A stretch of 64,000 bases of DNA. Source: an uncultured Prevotellaceae bacterium (GTDB lineage: Bacteria > Bacteroidota > Bacteroidia > Bacteroidales > Bacteroidaceae). A program made the translations under genes and the position numbers. Of the stretch, positions 9,008-17,077 are shown piece after piece. The stretch's first letter is position 1. The number at the start of each line of letters is the position of its first letter. Under the pieces are notes generated by a model that did no database searches, was not told the DNA's origin, and saw nothing but the letters and a program-made list of their open reading frames with translations. The stretch covers positions 20,874-84,873 of the forward strand of contig CACZGH010000030.1 in assembly GCA_902780635.1 (NCBI GenBank), in the 5' to 3' direction.

Positions 9008-10486
9008 ATGAAGAAATTACAAGAATTGAACAAGCGGACTGCTCCGAAGAGCGTCATGCCAGAGAAAGTGATTCAGTTTGGTGAGGGTAACTTCCTGCGT
9101 GCTTTTGTCGACTGGATCTTGTGGAACATGAATCAGAAGACCGACTTCAACGGCAGCGTGGTGGTCGTTCAGCCCATCGAGCGTGGCATGGTAGACTGGC
9201 TCAACGGTCAGGACTGTCTGTATCACGTCAACCTGCAAGGCCGTGAGAATGGCGAGGCCGTCAACACGCTGGAGCGTATCGACGTGATCTCCCGCGCCCT
9301 CAACCCATACACCCAGAACTGGGCCTACATGGCACTGGCTGACCAGCCTGAGATCCGTTTCGTCATCTCCAACACTACCGAGGCCGGTATCGCCTTCGAT
9401 CCTTCCTGCAAACTCAGCGACGCTCCTGCCAGCAGCTATCCTGGCAAACTGGTACAGTTGCTCTACCGTCGTTTCCAGACCTTCAACGGCGACCCCACCA
9501 AGGGCTTGATCATCATGCCTTGTGAGCTGATTTTCCTCAACGGTCATCACCTCAAAGAGTGCATCTATCAGTATATCGAACTTTGGAAAGACGACTTCGG
9601 CGCTGACTATGAGGCCTTCAAGGCATGGTTTACCAACTACTGCTATGTCTGCGCTACACTCGTAGACCGCATCGTGCCGGGCTTCCCCCGCAAGGAGATT
9701 GCCGACATCCAGCAGAAGATCAGCTACAAAGACAACTTGGTCGTACAGGCAGAAATCTTCCACCTTTGGGTGATTGAGAAGGCTGAGAACATGACTTGTG
9801 AGGAACTTCGCGCTGAATTCCCCGCAGAGAAAGCCGGTCTGCATGTGCTCATCGCTGAGAGTGAGAAGCCCTACCACGAGCGTAAGGTGACCCTGCTCAA
9901 TGGTCCTCACACCGTCCTCTCACCAGTGGCTTATCTGAGTGGTGTCAACATCGTTCGCGACGCCTGCAACCATGAAGTGATTGGCAAGTACATCCACAAG
10001 GTGCAGTTTGACGAGCTGATGCAGACCCTCAACCTGCCGATGGATGAGCTGGAGAAATTTGCCGGCGACGTGCTGGAGCGCTTCAACAACCCGTTTGTCG
10101 ACCATCAGGTGACGAGCATCATGCTCAACTCCTTCCCGAAGTTCTGTGCCCGCGACCTCCCCGGCGTGAAGACTTATCTGGAGCGCAAGGGCGAGCTGCC
10201 ACAGGGTCTGGTATTCGGTCTGGCTGCCATCATCACTTACTACAAGGGTGGTGTGCGTGAGGACGGTGCTGAGATCGTGCCCAACGACGCTCAGGACATC
10301 ATGGACCTGCTGAAAGAGCTGTGGGCCACTGGCGACACCCAGAAAGTGACCGACGGCGTGCTCTCCGCCACCTCCATCTGGGGTGAGGACCTGCACAGCG
10401 TGGCTGGTCTGGCCGACTTGGTGAAGAAAGACCTTGACCTCATCCAGGAGAAGGGTATGCTCGAGGCTGTCAAGACGATCCTCTAA
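9008..10486 (+). CDS. uxaB: Tagaturonate reductase (altronate oxidoreductase)
   Basis: A 492-residue NAD-dependent enzyme of the mannitol dehydrogenase superfamily that reduces D-tagaturonate to D-altronate in galacturonate catabolism. The start region MPEKVIQFGEGNFLRAFVDW is the typical UxaB nucleotide-binding motif, and YHERKVTLLNGPHTVLSPVAYL is the conserved C-terminal catalytic segment. The family is distinct from the UxuB next door, so the cell can handle both glucuronate and galacturonate branches. Altronate dehydratase (uxaA) is not in this window. The 3' end of the gene is the first copy of a 36-bp tandem repeat. Confidence 0.93.
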   Translation: MKKLQELNKRTAPKSVMPEKVIQFGEGNFLRAFVDWILWNMNQKTDFNGSVVVVQPIERGMVDWLNGQDCLYHVNLQGRENGEAVNTLERIDVISRALNPYTQNWAYMALADQPEIRFVISNTTEAGIAFDPSCKLSDAPASSYPGKLVQLLYRRFQTFNGDPTKGLIIMPCELIFLNGHHLKECIYQYIELWKDDFGADYEAFKAWFTNYCYVCATLVDRIVPGFPRKEIADIQQKISYKDNLVVQAEIFHLWVIEKAENMTCEELRAEFPAEKAGLHVLIAESEKPYHERKVTLLNGPHTVLSPVAYLSGVNIVRDACNHEVIGKYIHKVQFDELMQTLNLPMDELEKFAGDVLERFNNPFVDHQVTSIMLNSFPKFCARDLPGVKTYLERKGELPQGLVFGLAAIITYYKGGVREDGAEIVPNDAQDIMDLLKELWATGDTQKVTDGVLSATSIWGEDLHSVAGLADLVKKDLDLIQEKGMLEAVKTIL

Positions 10487-10571
10487 ACAGTTTCATCAGG
10501 CTGTCTCAAGACAATCCTGTAAACAGCTTCACCAGGCTGTCTCAAGACAATCCTGTAAACAGTTTCACCTA
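10466..10571 (+). repeat. 36-bp tandem repeat covering the uxaB stop codon
   Basis: Three copies: 10466-10499 (34 bp, including the last uxaB codons and stop), 10500-10535 and 10536-10571 (36 bp each, almost identical). The unit begins GCTGTCTCAAGACAATCCTG. The downstream copies look like duplications of the 3' end of the gene. Confidence 0.88.
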
Positions 10572-10574
10572 AAT

Positions 10575-10622
10575 AAAAACGCTTTTTGCGAGAATCGAGA
10601 AGATTCAGCAAAAAGCGTTTTT
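10575..10622 (+). terminator. Long hairpin terminator after uxaB
   Basis: A perfect 15-bp stem (AAAAACGCTTTTTGC pairing with GCAAAAAGCGTTTTT) carries an inner GAATC/GATTC stem and ends in a T-run. Confidence 0.88.
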
Positions 10623-10688
10623 CCATTTTTAGATAGATATGATCTCAGGATAAGAGCCGTATTGATCAAATATTATTCTCAATGGGAT

Positions 10689-10862
10689 TCAATCGGATTG
10701 CAGCTTTGCATCTTGATCAGATTGAAGCTTAACATCTTGATCGGATTGAAGCTTTTCATCTTGATCAGATTGAAGCTTTGCATCTTGATCGGATTGCAGC
10801 TTTGCATCTTGATCGGATTGCAGCTTTGCATCTTGTTTGGATTGCAGCATTGCATCTTGATC
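10689..10862 (-). repeat. 24-bp in-frame tandem repeat
   Basis: Seven to eight copies of a 24-bp unit (GCATCTTGATCGGATTGCAG plus TTTG on the plus strand) encode the KLQSDQDA octapeptides at the end of the four-helix protein. Confidence 0.9.
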
Positions 10863-11546
10863 GGATTGAAGCTTTGCGATTTTTTCCTTGAGAATTCTGT
10901 TTTCCTCTTTCAAATCATCGATTTCGTGCTCAGCTGCTTCCAATGCTTTGCGCTGATCAGAACGATAGCCTAATCGCGCTGCTGTCATCCGCTCTCGGAT
11001 GCCACCTTCAGTCACAAACTCCTCTCCTTTTTTCTTTTGATATGTCATCATCATTTTATCTACCATATGACATAGCGTAATGCCAATATTAGCACTCTCC
11101 TCATCAGTCCAACGATTGAAATAGGGCTCATAGTCTGCAAGATAGTTATGGCCACGACAATATTCCAACAAGGGCTGAAAACGTGGATGGCCATGCGACC
11201 ATTTCTGCAGCCGATGGCTGATGATATAATCCTCGTAATCCTCTAAAAGCTCCTGTATGCTCGACCGTGCCACATTGAGAAGCTTTATCTCCAATTCCAT
11301 CGAGGTAACACCATCAGCAGACCCCTCCACTATATTCTGCTTGCCTGAGCGTGCCGCCTGCACCATCTGATCCACTGTGCGATCTCCATAAGAAGGAAGG
11401 AAACGCCTGGTGAAAACGTAAGTCATCTGATATAGTACCACCGTCTTCTGATAGAACCAAAGCTTCTTCCAGTTGGTCTGAGTGCGGAGAATAGACTCTA
11501 TCTTAATGGCAGCTTCAGCAGGCTTTTGGCGAGAGGGCTTTTCCAT
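10689..11546 (-). CDS. Four-helix-bundle suffix-domain protein with octapeptide tail
   Basis: A 285-residue protein of unknown function. The core (about residues 20-150) resembles the small four-helix-bundle family related to the S23 intervening-sequence protein: WFYQKTVVLYQMTYVFTRRF, then RTVDQMVQAARSGKQNIVEG. The extended region after it (YFNRWTDEESANIGITLCHM) fits the four-helix-bundle suffix domain. From about residue 230 the chain becomes a coiled coil and then seven to eight tandem copies of the octapeptide KLQSDQDA. These proteins often sit alone near 23S rRNA or sugar genes, and their role is not established. The repeat tail is probably length-variable. Confidence 0.75.
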   Translation of the reverse strand: MEKPSRQKPAEAAIKIESILRTQTNWKKLWFYQKTVVLYQMTYVFTRRFLPSYGDRTVDQMVQAARSGKQNIVEGSADGVTSMELEIKLLNVARSSIQELLEDYEDYIISHRLQKWSHGHPRFQPLLEYCRGHNYLADYEPYFNRWTDEESANIGITLCHMVDKMMMTYQKKKGEEFVTEGGIRERMTAARLGYRSDQRKALEAAEHEIDDLKEENRILKEKIAKLQSDQDAMLQSKQDAKLQSDQDAKLQSDQDAKLQSDQDEKLQSDQDVKLQSDQDAKLQSD

Positions 11547-11572
11547 GGGGAGTGTTTATTTAAGTGAAAGAT

Positions 11573-11680
11573 ATAGATGAGATAGATGAGATAGATAGGC
11601 TAGATGATCTAGATGGTCTAGATGGTCTAGATACTCTAGATACTCTAGATGGTCTAGATGATCTAGAGAGTCTAGATACT
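11573..11680. repeat. 9-bp-period array with CTAG core
   Basis: Twelve consecutive 9-bp units. The first three are ATAGATGAG-like and the next nine are CTAGATnnT units, eight of them CTAGAT and one CTAGAG. The array fills the gap between guaA and the four-helix gene and is flanked by a 10-bp direct repeat AGTGTTTATT (11551-11560 and 11691-11700). Confidence 0.9.
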
Positions 11681-11695
11681 CAGCCCCTCTAGTGT

Positions 11696-13240
11696 TTATT
11701 CCCACTCGATGGTTGAGGGTGGCTTTGAGGAGATGTCGTAGCAGACGCGGTTGACACCTTTGACCTTATTGATGATTTCATTGGAGACTTTCGCCATGAA
11801 GTCGTAGGGCAGGTGCGCCCAGTCGGCGGTCATAGCGTCGGTGCTGGTGACAGCACGCAAGGCCACAGGATGTTCGTAGGTGCGCTCGTCGCCCATGACG
11901 CCCACACTCCTCACGGTGGAGAGGAGCACGGCACCTGCCTGCCATATCTTGTCGTACAGTATCTCGCCATCCTCGCAGACATACTGCAACATTGACTCGA
12001 TATAAATGTCATCGGCATCTTGAAGGATGCGCACTTTCTCTGGTGTAATATCCCCTAAGATACGTACAGCCAGTCCGGGGCCTGGGAAGGGATGGCGCTT
12101 GATGAGTCTCTCAGGCATATTGAGCTGATAGCCAACACGTCGCACCTCGTCCTTAAACAACCACTTTAATGGTTCGCAGAGCTGGAGATGCATCTCTTTG
12201 GGCAGTCCACCCACATTGTGATGACTCTTGATGACCATGCCTGTGATGCTCAGGCTCTCGATACGATCGGGATAGATGGTGCCCTGTGCGAGCCATTTGG
12301 CGTCAGTGATTTTTTTGGCCTCCGCATTGAACACCTCGACGAAATCCCGTCCGATGATCTTGCGTTTCTGCTCCGGGTCGCTGACACCCTTGAGGTCGTT
12401 GAAAAACTTCTCACTGGCATCCACACCGATGACATTCAGTCCAAGGCCTTTATAAGCATCCATCACTTTTTGGAACTCGTTCTTGCGCAACATGCCATGG
12501 TCTACAAAGATACAAGTGAGGCGGTCGCCGATGGCACGGTTGAGAAGGGTGGCACACACTGAGGAGTCAACGCCACCACTCAATCCGAGGATGACGCGGT
12601 CGTTGCCTAATTGTGCTTTCAGTTCTGCCACGGTGGTCTCGACAAACGATGCCGGGCTCCACTCCTGCCGACTTCCGCAAATGTCGACGACGAAATTGCG
12701 AAGCAGTTGTTTGCCCTGTGTCGTGTGGAACACCTCTGGATGGAACTGCACAGCCCAGAGAGGATGGGTGTCGCTGGTGTAAGCCGCAAACTCCACGTCA
12801 GCGGTCGAAGCAATGACATGGCAGTCGGCAGGCAAAGACGTGATGGTGTCGCCATGACTCATCCATACTTGTGATTGTGGTTCAAAACCTTTTAACAGCG
12901 CATTTTCTGCGTCGAAGCGCTGCAAATGAGCCCGTCCATACTCACGGGTGTTGGTTTTTTCCACTTTCCCGCCGTTGCTATAGGCGATGAACTGTGCGCC
13001 ATAGCAGATGCCTAAGACCGGTATTTTGCCTACAAACTGGCTGAGGTCGACACGAAAGGCCTGCGGGTCGTGCACGGAATAGGGCGACCCACTAAGGATG
13101 ACGCCAATGACGGAGGGGTCGTCTTTGGGAAACTTATTGTAAGGGATGATCTCACAGAACGTGTCTAGTTCTCTCACCCTGCGCCCTATGAGCTGGGTGG
13201 TCTGTGAGCCAAAGTCGAGAATAATGATTTTTTGTTGCAT
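11696..13240 (-). CDS. guaA: GMP synthase, glutamine-hydrolysing
   Basis: A 514-residue cytoplasmic enzyme that aminates XMP to GMP with glutamine and ATP. The N-terminal class I amidotransferase has the nucleophile motif GICYGAQ and the His/Glu pair in AVQFHPEV. The ATP pyrophosphatase domain has the PP-loop LSGGVDSS, and the C-terminal dimerisation domain ends in the conserved [10 protein letters not shown]. Length matches the family (about 510-525). The gene lies 117 bases downstream of the fusion kinase gene on the same strand. That gap is mostly a 7-bp repeat array and has no obvious -7 box, so guaA may be read from the upstream promoter. Confidence 0.97.
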   Translation of the reverse strand: MQQKIIILDFGSQTTQLIGRRVRELDTFCEIIPYNKFPKDDPSVIGVILSGSPYSVHDPQAFRVDLSQFVGKIPVLGICYGAQFIAYSNGGKVEKTNTREYGRAHLQRFDAENALLKGFEPQSQVWMSHGDTITSLPADCHVIASTADVEFAAYTSDTHPLWAVQFHPEVFHTTQGKQLLRNFVVDICGSRQEWSPASFVETTVAELKAQLGNDRVILGLSGGVDSSVCATLLNRAIGDRLTCIFVDHGMLRKNEFQKVMDAYKGLGLNVIGVDASEKFFNDLKGVSDPEQKRKIIGRDFVEVFNAEAKKITDAKWLAQGTIYPDRIESLSITGMVIKSHHNVGGLPKEMHLQLCEPLKWLFKDEVRRVGYQLNMPERLIKRHPFPGPGLAVRILGDITPEKVRILQDADDIYIESMLQYVCEDGEILYDKIWQAGAVLLSTVRSVGVMGDERTYEHPVALRAVTSTDAMTADWAHLPYDFMAKVSNEIINKVKGVNRVCYDISSKPPSTIEWE

Positions 13241-13278
13241 GATATCGAGGGTTGATTGATTTTTAGAGGTGAGAGGTC

Positions 13279-13362
13279 TGATGTTTGATGGCTGATGTTT
13301 GATGTTTGATGGCTGATGGAAGAGGTGAGCGAAAAGCGATTAGCGAATAGCGAATAGCTAGC
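13279..13362. repeat. 7-bp-period array
   Basis: Twelve consecutive 7-bp units in unbroken phase: six TGATGTT/TGATGGC units (13279-13320), one AGAGGTG, four AGCGAAA/AGCGATT/AGCGAAT units and AGCTAGC. The array ends on the stop codon of the fusion gene and fills most of the gap to guaA. Confidence 0.88.
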
Positions 13363-15640
13363 GTGCAATCTGTTGGAGAAAGGTGTCAGCTTGGTCCAGG
13401 GTGTCGATTTTGCCTACATCCATCAGTTTGAGGTCGTCTTTGGCATACCCTTGCACTTTGGCTTGGGCACATATCTTGAGATAGAAGTCGATGATGCTGA
13501 ATTTTGGCGGCCATTCCTCCATCCTTTTAAACAGCCGCGGAGAGAACACGTGGATGCCGGAGAAAGCATAACGCCGACATTGTGAGACATCGAGGTCGGG
13601 ATAGGGCGACCGCACCTCTCCTGTCTGCACATTGGTCCAGCCCACCAACCGCATCTGTTGGTCGAAGAGCAGGTAACGGCTTGTTTCCCGGCTGCTGACC
13701 AGCAAGGTGGCATCATTGTCTTTGGACGCTTCATAAAAATCGCGCAGACAGACATTGCTGAGGATGTCGACATTGTGTATCAGTATAGGTTTTTCTGGGT
13801 CGAAGAGAGCAGCCGCCTTGCGCAGTCCGCCACCCGTATCGAGCAGGGCATCCGTCTCATCCGATATTTTGATATCCATGCCGAAGCGCTGGTGAGCATC
13901 CAGATAACTGACAATCTGACTGGCCAAGTGATGCACATTGACGACCACGCGCCCTGCGCCCTCATCTTTCAGCTTCTGCAGCACTCGCTGAAGCAATGGT
14001 TCCCCACCCACAGGCACCAGTGCCTTGGGCATCGTGTCGGTGAGTGGTTTGAGACGCGTGCCTAGTCCTGCTGCAAAGACCATGGCCTGCATGGGTGTGG
14101 TGCTATGCACAGGCCTCAGCACTTGAGAGATGCCTTGTTCACGGTGACAGATTCTCACTTCTATGCCAAAGCGGTCGTGAATATGCTGCGCCAGGTGCTG
14201 TGCCGAGTAGACACTGCGATGCTGTCCGCCAGTACATCCGAAAGAGAACATGAGACTTGTGAATCCACGTTGTAGGTAGCGCGCCACGTGAGCATCAGCC
14301 AGTTGATAGATATGGTCGAGAAAGGTCAGGATCTCTCCGTCATCCTCAAGGAAACGAATGACGGGCTCGTCGAGGCCTGTCAATTTTTTATAAGGCTCAT
14401 ACCTTCCGGGGTTGTGTGTGCTGCGGCAGTCGAAGACATAGCCGCCTCCATTGCCCGACTCATCCTCCGGAATGCCTTTCTTGTAGGAGAAACTGTAGAC
14501 ACGCACCACCAACGGTCCTTTCCCGTCGTATTTGGAGAATGTGGCGGGTCCATCGGCTGGATGCGCCTCATAGATGTTATGTGGTGTAATCTTATACCCA
14601 TCAGCTCTTTGTGGCAGAACAGTGTCTTTCTCTGCAAACTGTGGCAGGTCAGTCAGTCGCCGCAACATATCGACCATATAAGGATAGTGGAAGTCGACGT
14701 TGTCGAGCATCTCCCGCAAATTGTGCATGGCCGGCGGTATGGAGTCAATGAAATGCTTTTTTCGCTCAAAATACCCCCTGAAGCCGTATGCCCCGAGCAC
14801 CTGGAGGGTGCGGAAGAGCACGAAGAGACTCAACCGGTCGACAAAATGCCGTTTAGATGGCACCTCGGTATAGTTTTTCAGCGAGTTGTAATATTCATAT
14901 ATGAGTTTGCGACGCAATTTATTGGAATACTTCGCCGACGCCTGCCACAAAAAGGAGGCCAGATCGTAATAGAAGGGTCCGCGCCGCCCACCCTGATAAT
15001 CAATAAACGAGGGATTGCCCTGTGCGTCGAGCATGACATTTCGCGCTTGGAAGTCGCGGTACATGAAGCTGTCCACCGGCTCTGCTGTCAGGTCCTTGGC
15101 AAAGAGTCTGAAATTGGCCTCCAGTTTTAGCTCATGGAAGTCGAGGTCTGTGGGTTTGAGGAAGCAATATTTAAAATAGTTGAGGTCGAAAAGCACAGTC
15201 TCCTCGTCAAACGCCGGCTGCGGATAGCATACCGACCAGTCGAGCCCCCGTGCACCGCGCATCTGGAAGTTGGGCAGTTGACGAATGGTCTTGAGCAGCA
15301 ATTCCTGTTCCTGAATATTGTATCTGCCCCCCGCTTCACGTCCGCCTTTGAGGGCGTCGAAAAGCGCGGTGGTGCCGAGGTCGGACTGCAGATAGCGCAT
15401 CTCATCGTCACTGACAGCAAGAATATGCGGCACGGGCAACTGGCGGTGGGTGAAATGGCGCGTCAGATAGATGAAAGCATGATTTTCATCCTTACTGGTG
15501 CCAACTACACCCACTACCGTTTTCCCCGCGCTGTCGGCGAGTCTGAAATACTGACGGTTGCTACCAGCTCCTGCGATCCTTGTGACGCTTGCCGGTTCCT
15601 CTCCTTTCCATTGCTGATATAATTGCCTAAGTAGAAGCAT
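13358..15640 (-). CDS. Sugar kinase / RapZ-C / nucleotidyltransferase fusion (AmgK-MurU-like)
   Basis: A 760-residue three-domain protein. Residues 1-340 are an aminoglycoside-phosphotransferase-fold kinase with the catalytic loop YRDFQARNVM and metal loop IDYQGG, resembling AmgK, which phosphorylates MurNAc or GlcNAc at C1. Residues about 376-503 match the C-terminal domain of the RNase adaptor RapZ (FGCTGGQHRSV), the part that in E. coli senses glucosamine-6-phosphate. Residues 517-760 are a sugar-1-phosphate nucleotidyltransferase (MVFAAGLGTRLKPLTDTMPKAL), resembling MurU, which makes UDP-MurNAc. Together they suggest a cell-wall recycling enzyme with built-in amino-sugar sensing; that function is inferred. 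It follows a small membrane-protein gene by 9 bases. Confidence 0.85.
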   Translation of the reverse strand: MLLLRQLYQQWKGEEPASVTRIAGAGSNRQYFRLADSAGKTVVGVVGTSKDENHAFIYLTRHFTHRQLPVPHILAVSDDEMRYLQSDLGTTALFDALKGGREAGGRYNIQEQELLLKTIRQLPNFQMRGARGLDWSVCYPQPAFDEETVLFDLNYFKYCFLKPTDLDFHELKLEANFRLFAKDLTAEPVDSFMYRDFQARNVMLDAQGNPSFIDYQGGRRGPFYYDLASFLWQASAKYSNKLRRKLIYEYYNSLKNYTEVPSKRHFVDRLSLFVLFRTLQVLGAYGFRGYFERKKHFIDSIPPAMHNLREMLDNVDFHYPYMVDMLRRLTDLPQFAEKDTVLPQRADGYKITPHNIYEAHPADGPATFSKYDGKGPLVVRVYSFSYKKGIPEDESGNGGGYVFDCRSTHNPGRYEPYKKLTGLDEPVIRFLEDDGEILTFLDHIYQLADAHVARYLQRGFTSLMFSFGCTGGQHRSVYSAQHLAQHIHDRFGIEVRICHREQGISQVLRPVHSTTPMQAMVFAAGLGTRLKPLTDTMPKALVPVGGEPLLQRVLQKLKDEGAGRVVVNVHHLASQIVSYLDAHQRFGMDIKISDETDALLDTGGGLRKAAALFDPEKPILIHNVDILSNVCLRDFYEASKDNDATLLVSSRETSRYLLFDQQMRLVGWTNVQTGEVRSPYPDLDVSQCRRYAFSGIHVFSPRLFKRMEEWPPKFSIIDFYLKICAQAKVQGYAKDDLKLMDVGKIDTLDQADTFLQQIAR

Positions 15641-15649
15641 CTTCTGTGT

Positions 15650-15871
15650 TTAGTCCTGTTTTTTTTCTTCCTCCTCCATCTCCTTTCTTCGTTCTGCCAG
15701 CCATTTCTGTCGTCTTTTGTTATCATATTGGCGTAACAAAGCGTCTATGAGGAGCAGGATCATCATGATACCAAGCGACATCAGCCACGACCGTGTGATG
15801 TATAGCAGTCCTGATGAAACAAAGACCAGGAGCAGAATATGCTTGATGACTTTTTTATCCATTTTTGCCAT
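15650..15871 (-). CDS. Small two-pass membrane protein
   Basis: A 73-residue protein with a basic N-terminus, two adjacent hydrophobic stretches (about residues 9-24 and 28-45) and a highly charged tail ending in EMEEEEKKQD. No known family is recognised. It lies 9 bases before the fusion kinase gene and is probably its operon leader. A function linked to wall recycling is only suggested by position. Confidence 0.65.
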   Translation of the reverse strand: MAKMDKKVIKHILLLVFVSSGLLYITRSWLMSLGIMMILLLIDALLRQYDNKRRQKWLAERRKEMEEEEKKQD

Positions 15872-15888
15872 AATTCTCTATTATTCTG

Positions 15889-15896
15889 CAAATGTA
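15889..15896 (-). promoter_or_regulatory. -7 box for the small membrane protein / fusion kinase operon
   Basis: TACATTTG on the minus strand fits TAnnTTTG and lies 17 bases before the start codon at 15871. Confidence 0.5.
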
Positions 15897-16058
15897 CATA
15901 AAAAGCGGCATTTATGAGTCAGTTTTATCAAGATTTTCATCTAAATTCTCTTTCTTAAGGCACCTTCTCTTTTGCTTTCCCATCGGTTTACACCATCATT
16001 TCACCAATGAAAAGTGAAATAATTCATAAGAATGTTTACAAAATTGGATTTTTTTATT

Positions 16059-16066
16059 TAAATTTG
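16059..16066 (+). promoter_or_regulatory. -7 box of the AraC-type regulator gene
   Basis: TAAATTTG fits TAnnTTTG. Transcription would begin near 16073, which supports the ATG at 16094 over those at 16070 or 16007. Confidence 0.55.
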
Positions 16067-16093
16067 CTGATGAAAATCAGAAATACACGAAAA

Positions 16094-16969
16094 ATGCAGA
16101 CCAGTAAATATCTTGTAGCTAATGACCGTGACGCGAAATGGGGCTTGACAGTAAGCACTGTGGGCCATGACACTGTAGGTGTCGGTGAGCACTACCCCAC
16201 TCATGGACATGCAGACGGCTATTTCTTTGACATGGAGAAAGGCCGTGTGTTGAATGAGTACCAGATGCTTTACTTAGTGGAGGGAGAAGGCTTTTTCGTC
16301 TCCACCCACCAATCCCGCACTCGTATCAAGTCTGGCGACATTTTTCTCCTTTTCCCCAACGAGTGGCATAGTTATGGTCCTATGAGCACGTCATGCTGGA
16401 AGAGTTATTGGATAGGCTTTAAAGGTCGCAACATGGACGACCGTGTGGAGAGTGGATTTCTGTCTTGTGAAAAACCTATCTACCATGTGGGTTACTCCTC
16501 AGAAATCATCTCCCTCTATAATACCGCGTTGAAGGCAGCCCAGGAAGAAGCCGCCTACTCACAGCAGCTGATGGCAGGCATTGTCAACCACCTGATTGGC
16601 ATGATGTATTCTTTAGAGCGCAACATCATTCTCAACAAAGACCACGACCGTGTGGATATGATCAACCGTGCTCGCTATCGCATCCGCGAGACATTGGAGG
16701 GCGACCTCTCCATCCAGCAGTTGGCAGAGGAGTTGGGTGTGAGTTACTCCAATTTCCGCAAACTTTTCAAGGAATATACCGGTCTCTCCCCTGCCCTCTA
16801 TCAACAGGACCTCAAGTTGCAACGGGCGAAAGAGCTATTGTCCACCACCAAGATCAGCATCAAGGAAATCGCCTATCGCCTTAATTTTGAGTCGCCTGAC
16901 TATTTCTCCTCCAAGTTTCGTGTCAAGACTGGACAGAAGCCCAGCGAGTTCAGAGCATCCAATTCCTGA
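16094..16969 (+). CDS. AraC-family regulator of the rhamnose locus
   Basis: A 291-residue transcription factor. The N-terminal half is a cupin-type ligand-binding domain (VGEHYPTHGHADGYFF, LVEGEGFF, SGDIFLLFPNEWHSYGP). The C-terminal 100 residues hold two helix-turn-helix motifs (SIQQLAEELGVSYSNFRKLF and SIKEIAYRLNFESPDYFSS) ending in the AraC signature. It is read towards rhaD, about 110 bases upstream, and is flanked by the rhamnose genes. L-rhamnose or an intermediate is the likely inducer, as for RhaR in Bacteroides. The start follows from the promoter position. Confidence 0.85.
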   Translation: MQTSKYLVANDRDAKWGLTVSTVGHDTVGVGEHYPTHGHADGYFFDMEKGRVLNEYQMLYLVEGEGFFVSTHQSRTRIKSGDIFLLFPNEWHSYGPMSTSCWKSYWIGFKGRNMDDRVESGFLSCEKPIYHVGYSSEIISLYNTALKAAQEEAAYSQQLMAGIVNHLIGMMYSLERNIILNKDHDRVDMINRARYRIRETLEGDLSIQQLAEELGVSYSNFRKLFKEYTGLSPALYQQDLKLQRAKELLSTTKISIKEIAYRLNFESPDYFSSKFRVKTGQKPSEFRASNS

Positions 16970-17077
16970 AAACGCCACTGCGTCAAAATTCGCTGATAAA
17001 AAATCAAATAACCATGCGGACTTACCTTGGAAACATGTAATTTCGCATCATTCTAATATTAACCTAAAACGCATAAT

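Noticed and set aside
6064-10486. uxuA-uxuB-uxaB as part of the GH115 utilization locus
   Set aside because: They are more than 40 kb apart with separate promoters. Only a metabolic link is supported.
10434-10973. A plus-strand frame with repeated CILIGLQL units
   Set aside because: It is the complement of the KLQSDQDA-coding repeats of the four-helix protein gene.
11573-11680. Possible CRISPR array (also considered at 17899-18029)
   Set aside because: The period is 9 bases, with no unique spacers, and no cas genes are present.
13186-13368. A minus-strand frame with repeated ISHQTS units
   Set aside because: It results from the 7-bp TGATGTT/TGATGGC array between guaA and the fusion gene.
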